Notes: generated by a model from the letters alone, not told the origin. A stretch of DNA of 64,000 nt from CAYJLF01 sp964371055 (GCA_964371055.1 CAYJLF010000013.1:62001-126000); one strand, 5' to 3'. Positions 1 to 9,221 are shown, counted from the first letter of the stretch. Program-made: numbers and translations.

Positions 1-957
1 GAGCCAGGTGATGCCCGGGAGATCCGAGGCCACGATCGGCACGCCGGCCGCCATCGCTTCCATCACCCCGAGCGGCGCTCCCTCCCAGAGCGAAGGGATG
101 AGGAGAAGATCGAAGGCCGGCAGGAACTCCGCCGCGTCGTGCACGAGGCCGGCCCACACGATGCGTTCGCCGAGGAGCGGATCACGCGTCGCCGCGGCGT
201 GCAGTTCCGGTGCGAGCGGGCCGTCGCCGGCGACGAGCCAGCGTAGATCGGGCCGCGCCCGGGCCAGGTGCGAGGCGACCGCCAGCACCGTCTGGGGGCT
301 CTTCTGCGGGGCGAGCCGGCCCAGGAATCCGGCGACCGGCTGGTCCGCTCCCAAGTCGAATCGACGGCGCGCCTCACGACGGCGGACGGCGAGGGCGGCC
401 TCGTCTCGATAGGGCGCCAGATCGATGCCGGGCGGGACGATGCTTCCCTGGCCCTCCGCCACGATGCCGAGCCGCCGACCCTCCGCGAGGTCGAGCGGGT
501 TGACGAAGAGAAGCGCCGCGCCGCGCGCCTCCCGTCGCTCCAGGCGGACGAAGAGGCTGCGCTGCCAGGCCGGACTGGCAGGTGTGAATCCCCAGCCGTG
601 CACGGTGTGGGCGATCCGCGCGATCCCGGCCCGCCGCGCCGCTGCCCGGCCCACGATCCCCGCCTTGCTGCTGTGCGTGTGGACCCAGTCAGGCGATTCG
701 CGGCGGAGCGCCCGGGAGAGGGACCGTAGCGCGGCGAAATCGTGGAACGGATCGACATCCCGGCGCAGCTCCGGGAAGATCCGGACCGGCACGCCCCGAG
801 CCGCCGCTTCCGCGTGCAGACTCCCCTCCGGACCGGTTTCGGGACCGCACCAGAGCGGCGCTGCATACCCGAGCGAGCCGAGGCGGGCCGCGGTCTCCAG
901 GGCCAGCCTCTGGGCGCCGCCCCGGATCAGGCGCGTGATGATGGTGACGACTCGCAA
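1..957 (-). CDS. Glycosyltransferase family 4 (GT-B), C-terminal end cut by window edge
   Basis: Transfers a sugar from an activated donor, probably for a surface glycan. 319 residues are present and the reading frame is open to base 1. The N-terminus reads LRVVTIITRLIRGGAQ, the glycine-rich first strand and loop of GT4 enzymes. Near the left edge PSLWEGAPLGVMEAMAAGVP carries the E-x7-E donor-site motif, followed by PIVASDLPG. The start is taken as TTG at 957 because GGAGG lies about 8 bases upstream and no ATG gives the conserved N-terminus. It is divergent from the acyl-CoA ligase with an 83-base gap; TTAGCGTC upstream could be its -10 region. The exact sugar cannot be told. Confidence 0.88.
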   Translation of the reverse strand, partial: MRVVTIITRLIRGGAQRLALETAARLGSLGYAAPLWCGPETGPEGSLHAEAAARGVPVRIFPELRRDVDPFHDFAALRSLSRALRRESPDWVHTHSSKAGIVGRAAARRAGIARIAHTVHGWGFTPASPAWQRSLFVRLERREARGAALLFVNPLDLAEGRRLGIVAEGQGSIVPPGIDLAPYRDEAALAVRRREARRRFDLGADQPVAGFLGRLAPQKSPQTVLAVASHLARARPDLRWLVAGDGPLAPELHAAATRDPLLGERIVWAGLVHDAAEFLPAFDLLLIPSLWEGAPLGVMEAMAAGVPIVASDLPGITWL

Positions 958-1040
958 CGGTCGATCCTCCGCCGCCGGACGCTAACAGACCGGACTTGGC
1001 GGGTGCGAGGGGAATGCGAAGGGCGCTATACTCGCCCCCC

Positions 1041-2903
1041 ATGAACGCCCGACCGATCCTCGATCGCGAACCGACTCCCTCCGCGGTCGCCTCGAGCACG
1101 GCTAACCTCATCCGGCTGGCTCGGGCGCGGGCGGGCCTCGAACCGGCGGCCGATCTCGCCCGCGTCGATCCGGCGCGCGCCTCCCTGGTCGCGGCATCCG
1201 GCGAGACGATGACCCATGCCGCGTGGTACGACCCCGTCGAACGGCTCTCCGCCTCCCTCCGCCGGCACGGACTCCACTCCGGCGACCGCGTGCTGATCCT
1301 CTCGGAGACGCGCCTGGAGTGGATGCAGGCCGACCTGGCGATCATGGCGGCAGGGGGCATCAGCGTCCCGGCCTATCCTGCGCTGCCGGCGGGGCAGCTG
1401 GAGGAGATTCTCCGCGACTCTGGCGCGACCTTCGCCTTCGTGTCGAACGCGGTCTTGCTGCAGGAGCTGTTGCGCGCGCCCTCCTCCGGCGAGCGGCTGC
1501 GGAGCTGCATCCTCTTCCCCGCGGCTTCTCCGCCTCCCGGCGCGTCGGTGCCGGTCCTCGCGTGGGAGGAGGCGCTGGCGGAGGGGAGCGACGCACCGTC
1601 CGAGATCTTCGCGCGGATCGAGGCGATCCGCTGCGGCCTGGGCCCCGACGATCCGGCCACGCTCATCTACACCTCGGGAACCGCGGGGCGGATGAAGGGG
1701 GTTCCGCTGACGCATGGCAACCTCGTCGCCTCGGCGATCGGATCGGCCCGGCGGTTGCGCGTCTCACCGGAAGATGTCTACCTCTCGTTCCTGCCGCTGG
1801 CTCATGTCCTGGAGCGCGTCGTGCAGTTCAGCATGCTCTGGGCCGGCGCGCGGATCGTCTACTCAGCCGGGCTCGATCGGCTCGAGGGAGACTTCAAGAA
1901 GGCTCGCCCGACCATCGTGGTCGGCGTGCCGCGGCTCTACGAAAAAGTCCTCCGGTCGGCGGCGGATCGGGCCCGTCGCAAGGGGCCCCGCGCATATCTC
2001 CTCTTCCGGCTCGCGGAGCACGCGGCGCTGCAGGCCGGCCGTCGAGGTCCGGGGCAGAGGCCCCGCAGCATCTCCGGCTGGGTCTGGAATGCCCTCGTCT
2101 ATCGGAAGATCCGCCGCGCGCTGGGTGGACGGTCCCGGATGCTGATCAGTGGCGGGGCGCCGCTCGGGACGAGGGAACTCCTCTTTTTCAACGGCGCCGG
2201 ATTGACGGTCCTCGAGGGGTATGGACTCACCGAGACCGCGTCGGTGCTGGCCGTCAACACGCCGGAGGAGTGGCGTCGCGGCTCGGTCGGCCGGCCGCTC
2301 CCGGGAATCGAGGTGCGGATTGCCGGCGATGGCGAAATCGTGGTCCGCGGTCCGTCGGTGCTGAGCGGCTATTGGAACGACGAGAACGCCACCCGGGCCG
2401 CCCTGCACGACGGCTGGCTCGCGACCGGCGATCTGGGGCGTCTGGATGAGGATGGCTTCCTCTACGTCACCGATCGGAAGAAGGACCTGATCGTCACCGC
2501 GCACGGAAAGAAAGTCGCGCCGCAACTCGTGGAGACACGCCTGCGCCAGACGCCGCTCATCCACGAGGCTGTGGTCACGGGCGACCGGCGTCCCTACATC
2601 GTGGCGTTGATCTATCCGGAGCTGGAGGTCCTGCGCGGGCGCCTCGGTCTGGCGCTGCCGGAGGGCCCGGATCTGATGAAACCGCTGGGATCTCCCTCGG
2701 TCCGCGCGCTCTTCCGCGCGGAGATCGACCGGGTCTGCGAAGGGCTCGCGCCCCACGAGCAGGTCCGGGACTTCGCGCTTCTCCCGGGCCGCCCCGGGAT
2801 CGCCGACGGCAGCCTCACGCCGACCCAGAAGCTGCGCCGCGCCGAGATCGAGAAACGGCATGCCGCCGAGATCCGCGCGATGTACCAGAGCAAGCGGCGA
2901 TAG
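1041..2903 (+). CDS. AMP-forming long-chain acyl-CoA ligase (FadD15-like)
   Basis: Activates long-chain fatty acids to acyl-CoA through an acyl-adenylate, at the membrane or in the cytosol. The 620-residue length is normal. Around residues 207-226 is the ATP loop LIYTSGTAGRMKGVPLTHGN; YGLTETASV lies near 393, and DGWLATGDLGRLDEDGFLY followed by TDRKKDLIV lies at 463-490. The start is ATG 1041; an in-frame upstream start at 996 adds only low-quality sequence. A TATACT hexamer at 1027-1032 lies just 8 bases before the ATG with no clear -35 and no Shine-Dalgarno, so the message may be leaderless. It is monocistronic, facing a convergent gene. Confidence 0.93.
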   Translation: MNARPILDREPTPSAVASSTANLIRLARARAGLEPAADLARVDPARASLVAASGETMTHAAWYDPVERLSASLRRHGLHSGDRVLILSETRLEWMQADLAIMAAGGISVPAYPALPAGQLEEILRDSGATFAFVSNAVLLQELLRAPSSGERLRSCILFPAASPPPGASVPVLAWEEALAEGSDAPSEIFARIEAIRCGLGPDDPATLIYTSGTAGRMKGVPLTHGNLVASAIGSARRLRVSPEDVYLSFLPLAHVLERVVQFSMLWAGARIVYSAGLDRLEGDFKKARPTIVVGVPRLYEKVLRSAADRARRKGPRAYLLFRLAEHAALQAGRRGPGQRPRSISGWVWNALVYRKIRRALGGRSRMLISGGAPLGTRELLFFNGAGLTVLEGYGLTETASVLAVNTPEEWRRGSVGRPLPGIEVRIAGDGEIVVRGPSVLSGYWNDENATRAALHDGWLATGDLGRLDEDGFLYVTDRKKDLIVTAHGKKVAPQLVETRLRQTPLIHEAVVTGDRRPYIVALIYPELEVLRGRLGLALPEGPDLMKPLGSPSVRALFRAEIDRVCEGLAPHEQVRDFALLPGRPGIADGSLTPTQKLRRAEIEKRHAAEIRAMYQSKRR

Positions 2904-2937
2904 ACTGCGACGGACGGTGGGTTGACCGACGCCCGCT

Positions 2938-5187
2938 TCAGCCGGTCACGCGAATCTGGAACTGCGCCTGCGTGACCGCGTGCCCCGCCCCGGAGCCATC
3001 CTTCAGATCGATCCAGTCCAAGCGCAGCATCGGTTCCACGGCCGGGTGCCCCTCCCAGCCCAGATCGAGCGAGAGGCCGTCGGATCGCCGGTCGTCGGCC
3101 TCGAACGCCGGCGACCCGGCCCGCAACGGTGGCAGGATCGACTCGGTCCAGAGGGCGTGGAGCCCTATCGGGAGCTGCCGGTGCGGCCGACCGGTGACGG
3201 AGATACTCGCAATCCTCTCTTCGATCCGGCCTCCGCCGGGCACCTCACGATGGTCGGGATCATCCTTCACCTGGCGCAGCACGCGAAGGAAGAGCTCGAC
3301 TCCGACGCGAGGGACGCCGTCGCCGTCGCGGAATTCCGCGCCGAGCGCGAATCGTCCTCCTTCCCGGTTCTGCCGATAGGTCAAGGCGCGGTAGTACGGC
3401 TCGAAGTCCGGCTCGGTGCGAAGCCAGTGCGCGCGCCCCGAGAGAGAGACGGAGCCGTGCGGCGCGAGATCGAGGCGGGGTTCCCACCGCACCCCGGCTT
3501 GCGTACCCGTCGCCTCGAACTCGCGCGCGACAAACCGCGACGTCATCGGATCGCGCGCATTGGCGTCGAGCCGCCACCAGACCCGCTCGGCCTCGAACGC
3601 CGGGCCGCGTCGCGTTGTCGCTGCGGGCCGCTCGGCGCGACCCGAACGGCCGAAAAGCGACCTCAGGTCGTCCCACAGACCAAAGGGTTCGACCGCGCCG
3701 CGCAGCGCCCAGGCGCGTTCGTCGCGTTCTTCGGGCGGGCGGACCTCTTCGCTGCGGTTGATGGTCCGGAGGTCATCATCGAGCCCGAGCGCGGCCAGGC
3801 GGAGTCCCCACGGTCGCGGCAGCCCGGTGCCGGGATCTTCGCGGTCGGAGCGCCCCAGGTCGATCGCCGCCAGAGAGAGAACGCGCCGGTAGCGGGCCGC
3901 TTCCTTCTCCTCATCGGTGGCGAGCGGGCCGACCCGTTTCTCCCAACGTGGCACCGCCGCGGCCGCCTGAAGTCGGGCCCAACGCGAGGAGAGGCCGGCG
4001 CGCGCTCCCTCGAATTGATAGTCGGGTCCCAGGATTTCGAGGCTCTTCTGTCCCAGGCCGGCCGCCCCGGCGGCGCAGACGCCACAGCCGGAGACTCCCC
4101 CCAGAGGGGGAGCGTCTTCGCGGTCCCAGCGCTGCAGGAGAAGCGGGCTGATCCGGGCGGGAAACGCGCCGAGATCCGCGCTCGGGCTGATCCGCCCGAA
4201 GGACCGGCCCAGGCCCGGGACCATTCCCGGCCGCCCCCGCCACCGCAGAGTGGCGGTGCCGTGGCGGTGGGCGAACTGCTCGGCTCCCTCCGTCAGGGCA
4301 CTCTCGTCTTCGTTGCTCAGCCGCAGCCAGGGGATCAGGCTGAGGCCGCGCGCCGGGCTGAAGCGCCAGCGCAGATCGCAGCGATAGAGGAAGAGGGCGC
4401 CGTTCTCGAGCGCCTCGCCGTAGAGGCCGAGGTCGTTGGCGCGCGCGCCGTCGTAGGTGGCTGCCCGCAGCCGGCCGTCGATCTGGGGCGTGACGCGGGA
4501 GCGCGCCTCCGCCTCATCCTTCGCGAGCGTCTCCGCGCGCAAGCCGACCTGACGCCGCGTGGATGCTCGCTCCGGGCCTGATCCATCGATACCTTCCGCC
4601 ATTGCCCGCACGCGCGCCATGACCGCCTCGGGCAGCGAGGCGATCTGATCGTTCAGCCGCGCACGGACGATCCCGGCGTCGTCCAGCAGCAGCACCGCCA
4701 GGTGATGCACCCCCAGGTCGAGCTGCCGGGCGGTCGATCCCGACTCGTCCCAGAGATGAGGCGTGGTCACCCCGTGATCCTCGAGCAACATGAGGAGCGA
4801 ACCGGGATCGTCCGGACCGAAGAGGAGCCCCACGCACGCTCCTCCGCGGGGCCGCAGCGAGTCGGCCAGGGCGTCGACCGAGAGGGCCAGTTCCGTGCAG
4901 CGCGGACAGCCGCGATTCCAGACGACGAGCACCGTCGGGCTGGTCTGGAGGACGAGGTCTCGCACGCTCGGGGCTTCCTCTCCCGTCAGCCAGGGGAGTT
5001 GGAAGTCGGGCAGGGGGTCGCCCGGTTGGGCGGCTTCGACCGGCCTCGGGCCGACCGGGCCGAGTCTCAGAGGCGTTGCGCACAGGAGGCCACAGGCGAG
5101 GCAGATCAGCCATCGCCGTCGCCTCGCCTGATCGCGCGACGCGATCTCGCGTCGTGAGGTTCGATTCCGAGCCGGCAGCAGCACCAT
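2938..5187 (-). CDS. Thioredoxin-fold (redoxin) domain fused to a predicted outer-membrane beta-barrel region
   Basis: Length 749 aa. ATG 5187 has GGAGAGGAG about 7 bases upstream; the frame stays open further upstream but that stretch is not protein-like. Residues about 14-45 are basic then hydrophobic, a signal sequence. Residues about 50-190 look like a TlpA/AhpC-type redoxin: GDPLPDFQLPWLTGEE, then VVWNRGCPRC with a CxxC pair, then an LLLDDAGIVRARL strand. The remaining 550 residues are alternating short amphipathic strands (for example SLSGRAHWLRTEPDF) and end in FQIRVTG, as in barrels. No enzyme function is assigned to this part. A CGVC motif also occurs in the barrel-like half. A periplasm-facing thiol domain tethered to an outer-membrane barrel is inference; I do not know a described family of this layout. 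Confidence 0.75.
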   Translation of the reverse strand: MVLLPARNRTSRREIASRDQARRRRWLICLACGLLCATPLRLGPVGPRPVEAAQPGDPLPDFQLPWLTGEEAPSVRDLVLQTSPTVLVVWNRGCPRCTELALSVDALADSLRPRGGACVGLLFGPDDPGSLLMLLEDHGVTTPHLWDESGSTARQLDLGVHHLAVLLLDDAGIVRARLNDQIASLPEAVMARVRAMAEGIDGSGPERASTRRQVGLRAETLAKDEAEARSRVTPQIDGRLRAATYDGARANDLGLYGEALENGALFLYRCDLRWRFSPARGLSLIPWLRLSNEDESALTEGAEQFAHRHGTATLRWRGRPGMVPGLGRSFGRISPSADLGAFPARISPLLLQRWDREDAPPLGGVSGCGVCAAGAAGLGQKSLEILGPDYQFEGARAGLSSRWARLQAAAAVPRWEKRVGPLATDEEKEAARYRRVLSLAAIDLGRSDREDPGTGLPRPWGLRLAALGLDDDLRTINRSEEVRPPEERDERAWALRGAVEPFGLWDDLRSLFGRSGRAERPAATTRRGPAFEAERVWWRLDANARDPMTSRFVAREFEATGTQAGVRWEPRLDLAPHGSVSLSGRAHWLRTEPDFEPYYRALTYRQNREGGRFALGAEFRDGDGVPRVGVELFLRVLRQVKDDPDHREVPGGGRIEERIASISVTGRPHRQLPIGLHALWTESILPPLRAGSPAFEADDRRSDGLSLDLGWEGHPAVEPMLRLDWIDLKDGSGAGHAVTQAQFQIRVTG

Positions 5188-5244
5188 GTCGATCTCCTCT
5201 CCGAGGATCGGGCGCGAGAGATGCGCGCATCCGCCCACGGCCAC

Positions 5245-5273
5245 GGGATACCACGACCGACGTCCCGGTACAA
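5245..5273 (-). promoter_or_regulatory. Sigma-70-type promoter for the redoxin/barrel gene
   Basis: Read on the minus strand: TTGTAC, 17 bases, TATCCC. It lies about 60 bases upstream of the ATG at 5187, and the 290-base divergent gap holds nothing else for this strand. Confidence 0.45.
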
Positions 5274-5372
5274 CTCCGCGAGCACCCGGCCGGACCCGAG
5301 CGAGGTCGGATATCGGCGCCCGGCCCCGGCCGGACCGACGCGACGCCTGGGGGCCTGGCGGCGAGTCGCCGC

Positions 5373-5401
5373 TTGGCAGGCGCGCCACCGGGGACTACGC
5401 T
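5373..5401 (+). promoter_or_regulatory. Sigma-70-type promoter for the small secreted gene pair
   Basis: TTGGCA, 17 bases, TACGCT, ending 76 bases before the ATG at 5478. With the divergent promoter at 5245-5273 it accounts for the 290-base gap between the two genes. Confidence 0.5.
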
Positions 5402-5477
5402 CGGCGGTGGACGAGATGGCCGACCGCCGAGGGCCACGTGAACGTGGTCACCGGCTGACCGCCGGAAGGAGACCGCC

Positions 5478-6065
5478 ATGTCACGATGCGTCCACCATTC
5501 CCCGAACTCGCTCTGGCATGCGGCCGCGCAGTTCTTTGCTCTGGTCACCCTGGCCGTCTCTTCGGTCGCGGGCGAGCCGATCCGGATCGAAGCCGAGATA
5601 CCCTTCGCCACACACAACACGCCCGGTACGGCCGACGTCGTCGCGCGGCCCTGCGGCTCCGCGTCGTTCAACTTCGCCCTCGCCGGGCTCGATGCCGACG
5701 GGGACTGGGCGGAGTACAAGCTCGAGCTGACGGACACCTGGTGTTTCGTCGATTCCCTCTGCGCGGCGGGGGAGGTCAACGGCACGTGGCAATATCGGTT
5801 TGCCATCTTTCCCGACACGAGCGACACACCGATCATCGACGAGACCTATCCGGCCCAGCCGGGAACCGGTGTCAACTGCCCGGTCGTCTTCGGCTGGGTC
5901 CACTCCGCGGAGGCGCACTGCCTGTCGGCCGGCGTCTGGTTCCTGCGAGTCATCCGGGTCGGAACGGGCGACACCCGCCTTGACTACATCCAGTTGCACG
6001 AGATGCCGGTGCCGGTGGACGAGACTTCCTGGGGACGGGTCAAACAGCTCTACCTTGGCCGCTGA
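5478..6065 (+). CDS. Small secreted beta-sandwich-like protein with C-terminal SWGRVK tail
   Basis: 195 aa. AAGGAG lies 6 bases before ATG 5478. A signal peptide covers residues 1-31 (FFALVTLAVSSVAG). The mature part begins IRIEAEIPF and contains DGDWAEYKLEL, GTWQYRF and WFLRVIRVGTGDTRLDYIQL; this spacing resembles carbohydrate-binding modules of the CBM6/35 type (weak resemblance by eye). Cys residues at about 59, 89, 95, 134 and 150 could form disulfides. The last 16 residues, VDETSWGRVKQLYLGR, match the tails of three other secreted proteins in this window. It is followed 15 bases later by a close paralogue. Binding partner unknown. Confidence 0.8.
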   Translation: MSRCVHHSPNSLWHAAAQFFALVTLAVSSVAGEPIRIEAEIPFATHNTPGTADVVARPCGSASFNFALAGLDADGDWAEYKLELTDTWCFVDSLCAAGEVNGTWQYRFAIFPDTSDTPIIDETYPAQPGTGVNCPVVFGWVHSAEAHCLSAGVWFLRVIRVGTGDTRLDYIQLHEMPVPVDETSWGRVKQLYLGR

Positions 6066-6080
6066 GATGGGAGAGAAGCC

Positions 6081-6701
6081 ATGATCACCACGGGGCCGCC
6101 TGCCGGGGAACGGAGGCCGGGAAGACGATGCGGGGCGGCGCATCTCGCGGAACGATGGGCCGGTGCGGCCGCCGTGGTGATGGCGCTGACCGGCCTGGCC
6201 GGTTCTGCCTTCGGCAGTGTCCATTGGGAAGCCGAGCTGAACTACGAGCTCCATAACGCCGGGGGCGCTTCGATCGTGCTGGCCTCCTGCCAGCACGCGT
6301 CGGGCGGTTTCTCCCTCCAGGGTCTCGACTGCGATGGGGATTGTGTCGACTTCTTCTTCACGACACCGACCGCCTGGTGCTTCACCGACTCGATCCGCGC
6401 GGCCGCGCCGGTCGACGGAACCTGGTCGTTCCGCTTCCAGGTCCTTCCGTACGGCGGAGGCGGGCCCCTGATCGACTATGTCCATCGGCCGGTGCAGGGA
6501 CGCGGCATGGGGTGAAAGGCGAATTACGACTGGGTCCAGTCGGAGCATGCATTCTGTCTCGAAGCCGGTGACTACATCGTGCGGATCGTCCGCGCGGAGG
6601 GGGGAGACACCAAGCTCGATTGCATCGTGCTGGCCGATCTCCTGAATCCGGTGAAACAGACCTCGTGGAGCCGCGTCAAGACGCTCTTCCCTCGCGAGTG
6701 A
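6081..6701 (+). CDS. Paralogue of the preceding secreted protein, interrupted by in-frame TGA at codon 145 (candidate selenoprotein or fresh pseudogene)
   Basis: 206 codons between ATG 6081 and TGA 6699-6701, with one internal TGA at 6513-6515. A signal-like segment covers about residues 28-45 (AAAVVMALTGLAGSAFG). The protein aligns with its neighbour along its whole length: EAELNYELHN, LDCDGDC, AWCFTDS, GTWSFRF, then after the TGA YDWVQSEHAFCLEAGDYIV and GGDTKLDCIVL. It ends in VKQTSWSRVKTLFPRE, the shared tail. The frame does not shift at the TGA, and the TGA falls opposite Cys134 of the neighbour (TGC). Either it is read as selenocysteine (see the hairpin at 6527-6542), or one base change has truncated the protein, or it is a sequencing error. 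Confidence 0.65.
6527..6542 (+). promoter_or_regulatory. SECIS-like hairpin just after the in-frame TGA
   Basis: CGACTGG, GT, CCAGTCG form a perfect 7-bp inverted repeat; opened by one pair it is a 6-bp stem with a GGUC loop. The loop starts 18 bases after the TGA. As I recall it, the E. coli fdhF SECIS has the same GGUC loop at +19 from its UGA. The inner TGGGTCCA is also present in the paralogue, where it simply codes for Trp-Val, so only the outer four pairs are specific to this copy. Suggestive, not proof. Confidence 0.35.
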
Positions 6702-6746
6702 GATCCCACCCTTCCCCGGCTCTCCCCGGCCCCGGAAGCGCACGTC

Positions 6747-9221
6747 CTAGCGAATGACGACCAGCCTCTGAATGTCGCGTCCGCCCGCGCTCTCCGCGTG
6801 GATCCAGTAGACGCCGGAGGGCAACAGGCGTCCCGTCTCATCTCGACCATCCCAGGAAATGGTGGCGATCCCCGCGGGTGCCTCGCGTTCGGTGAGCGTC
6901 GAGACCCTCCGTCCGAGCGCGTCGAAGAGGCGCACCGAGACCGGTGCCGCCTCGCGGAGCCTCAGGCGAATCGTCGCCGGACCTCGACACGGGTTCGGCC
7001 GCACGGAGAGCGTGATCGCGCCGGAAGAGCCGAGCGGCCGGGCGACCCCACGCAGGCGGAGCCGTCCCTGCTCGTCGGCATCACTCTCGAGGCGAAACCG
7101 TGCGCCGAGGAGTCCGCGGAGATCCGACTCCCCGGCGGCCTCGCCGAGCGTGGTGCGGAATCCGCTCAGTCCGCCCACTCCTCCCGCCGGGAGCCGGGCG
7201 AGCGAGGGGGACGGAAGCGTGGCCGCATCGAGCGAACCGATCGACGCGCCGGCGTAGAATGCGCTCGCCCCTTGATCGGACGCCCCCTTGTACTCCCACT
7301 CGAGCCAGCCGGCGAGGCTCTCCCAGGTTCCGTCGAGGCGCGCGACTTCGGTCCCGACATCGATCCACCTGAGCTCGAGATCGAGCCGGCTTCCGTTCAG
7401 GACCAGTCGACCGTCGAGGCGCAGGGCCTCCGATGCCGCGGTCAGAGCGCACGGCGCGACGCAGGGGGGTCCTTCCGGGAACGGTCGCGTCAGGGGTGTC
7501 TCCGCGGCGGACAAGAATTGGATCCGGCCGTCCCCCTGGATCACGAGCGCATGGACCTCGGAATCGGCGAAGCGTCCCGGGGCCAGCAGCTCGACGACGT
7601 GGGATGCCCCCGCGACCAGGGAGAAGGAACTCTCGCGCGGGCCCAGTCCGTGATCGGCGAGAATCTCCCGGATCTCCGGCAGTTCCGCATCCAGCCCCAG
7701 ATGCGCCGCCGCCCGCAGCAACCCCGCGGCCGCCTCGGTCCAGGACGAACCAGTGTCCTGCTCGAGGAGCGCGGCCAGGGCCAGCCGTTCGCTCGCCTCC
7801 GTCCCGAGACGGGCGCGGAGATCCCAGAGGAGCGAGCTCCAAATTGCGCCGTCGTGATGCACACGGCCATTCAGCCATCCCGGCCAGACCGCCGGCTCGT
7901 CCACCCGGCGGAGACAGGGAGGGCTGTAGCTGGTCGCGTCCCAGTCACCGATGCAGGCGTTGCCGGTGATAGAGGCAGCCCAGAAGTCGGCGAAGCCCTC
8001 GCTGATGGCGCGGGTGTCGCCGTCCCCGAATCCCGGCACCAGCGCGTCGTGGAGCGCGTGCGCCAGCTCGTGCAGGATGATGTCGGCATCCTCGGCGTCG
8101 TCCACCCCGCCGTCGCCCAGCACGATCTCCCGGTTGGGCCGGCTGTACCAGGAATTGTCCGCGGCCGTGCCGTGCACCCGCAGCCGCAGCGGCGCGGAGA
8201 AGAGCCCCGTGAAGCCGAGCGTTGCGGTCCGCTCCAGCGCTCGATCGGCGTGGACGTACGCCATCGCCTCCTCGAAGCGGGGATCGGCGCTCGGGTAGGC
8301 GAAGAAGAAGCTCGATTCCCGGGCGCCCGGCGGCCGATCGGTCAGCACCTCGACGTGAGTCCCGCGCAAGAAGCCGCTGCCGTCGAGGCGCGATACCGTC
8401 GTGAAGATCCTAAAACCATCGACTTCGTCCCCGTCCCGCAGGTCGGGCCGCCCGCTGGTGGCGACCGGATTGGGGTCGAAGACGAGGGCGGCTCCGTCGA
8501 GGCGAAAGCGCAAATCCCGGACCGCGAGCGGTTCGAGGGTCGCGGGATCGAGGGTTAATCGAAGATCGACCCGCTCTCCGCCGTCGCCGGGCCCGGCCGG
8601 TTCGCCCACCCAGGGTATGTCGTCCCGCCAGGAGGTGAGCGTGGTTCCCGGGACGGTCATCTCGGCTTCCAGCGTCCAGGGCGGGGCGGCCGCGTCGTGC
8701 AGGACGAAGAAGGGCCGGATCACGCCTCCGCCGTCGTCCGCGAAGAGCGAGGCGAGCCGTCGCTTGGCCCCGCTCCCCTCCAGGTCCCTGGCCGTCCGGT
8801 TCAGCCGGGGCCAATCGACGCCGGCGGGATCGCCTTCGAGCCGCGCGTCGATGCGCGCCTCGCCGTGGCGCGCGGTCAGGACGCAGTCGGCACCGCGCAC
8901 TTCCATCTCCGCCGCGTAGGGCCGAAGTCGCACGGAGGTTCCCCACGGCGTGCCGATCCGGGCCGCGACCCGCCACTCGGGTCCTTCGGGGAGGGACGGG
9001 AGGACCGTTCGGACCGCCGCCTCCTCTTCGGGGGAGAGGCCCGGTCCCAGGCGGGCCAAGTGCGGCCTCTGGACCAGCGCGATCGTCGCCACGACGAGGA
9101 GGCCGCCCACGAGTCCGAGGAGCAGGCCGAGCCAGAGCGTGCGGAACGCGCGGGCGAGCGGCGGAATCCGCCTCGAGGAGGGACGGTGAGGACGACGAGG
9201 TTCCGACCGGCCAGTGACCAC
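6747..9221 (-). CDS. Gluzincin-type zinc metallopeptidase with FlgD-like C-terminal secretion domain
   Basis: 824 aa exported peptidase. A hydrophobic segment lies at about residues 28-48 (LWLGLLLGLVGGLLVVATIAL). Zinc site: HELAHALHD near residue 382, with the third ligand probably the Glu of ISEGFADFWA near 408; this HExxH...E layout is that of fungalysin/thermolysin-like gluzincins. The last 80 residues (VRPNPCRGPATIRL, LFDALGRRVSTL, SWDGRDETGRLLPSGVYWI) form a FlgD-type Ig domain like those that route proteins through type IX secretion. Start GTG 9221 has GGAAG 5 bases upstream; a later start is possible. Transcribed convergently with the small secreted pair. The substrate is unknown. Confidence 0.82.
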   Translation of the reverse strand: MVTGRSEPRRPHRPSSRRIPPLARAFRTLWLGLLLGLVGGLLVVATIALVQRPHLARLGPGLSPEEEAAVRTVLPSLPEGPEWRVAARIGTPWGTSVRLRPYAAEMEVRGADCVLTARHGEARIDARLEGDPAGVDWPRLNRTARDLEGSGAKRRLASLFADDGGGVIRPFFVLHDAAAPPWTLEAEMTVPGTTLTSWRDDIPWVGEPAGPGDGGERVDLRLTLDPATLEPLAVRDLRFRLDGAALVFDPNPVATSGRPDLRDGDEVDGFRIFTTVSRLDGSGFLRGTHVEVLTDRPPGARESSFFFAYPSADPRFEEAMAYVHADRALERTATLGFTGLFSAPLRLRVHGTAADNSWYSRPNREIVLGDGGVDDAEDADIILHELAHALHDALVPGFGDGDTRAISEGFADFWAASITGNACIGDWDATSYSPPCLRRVDEPAVWPGWLNGRVHHDGAIWSSLLWDLRARLGTEASERLALAALLEQDTGSSWTEAAAGLLRAAAHLGLDAELPEIREILADHGLGPRESSFSLVAGASHVVELLAPGRFADSEVHALVIQGDGRIQFLSAAETPLTRPFPEGPPCVAPCALTAASEALRLDGRLVLNGSRLDLELRWIDVGTEVARLDGTWESLAGWLEWEYKGASDQGASAFYAGASIGSLDAATLPSPSLARLPAGGVGGLSGFRTTLGEAAGESDLRGLLGARFRLESDADEQGRLRLRGVARPLGSSGAITLSVRPNPCRGPATIRLRLREAAPVSVRLFDALGRRVSTLTEREAPAGIATISWDGRDETGRLLPSGVYWIHAESAGGRDIQRLVVIR

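Noticed and set aside
2980..4581. A 533-codon open frame on the plus strand inside the redoxin/barrel gene
   Set aside because: Composition is Arg/Ala/Gly rich with no fold; it is the antisense shadow of a high-G+C gene on the other strand.
6798..8558. A 586-codon plus-strand frame opposite the metallopeptidase
   Set aside because: The minus strand encodes the intact HExxH protease with a FlgD-like tail; this frame has no recognisable domain.
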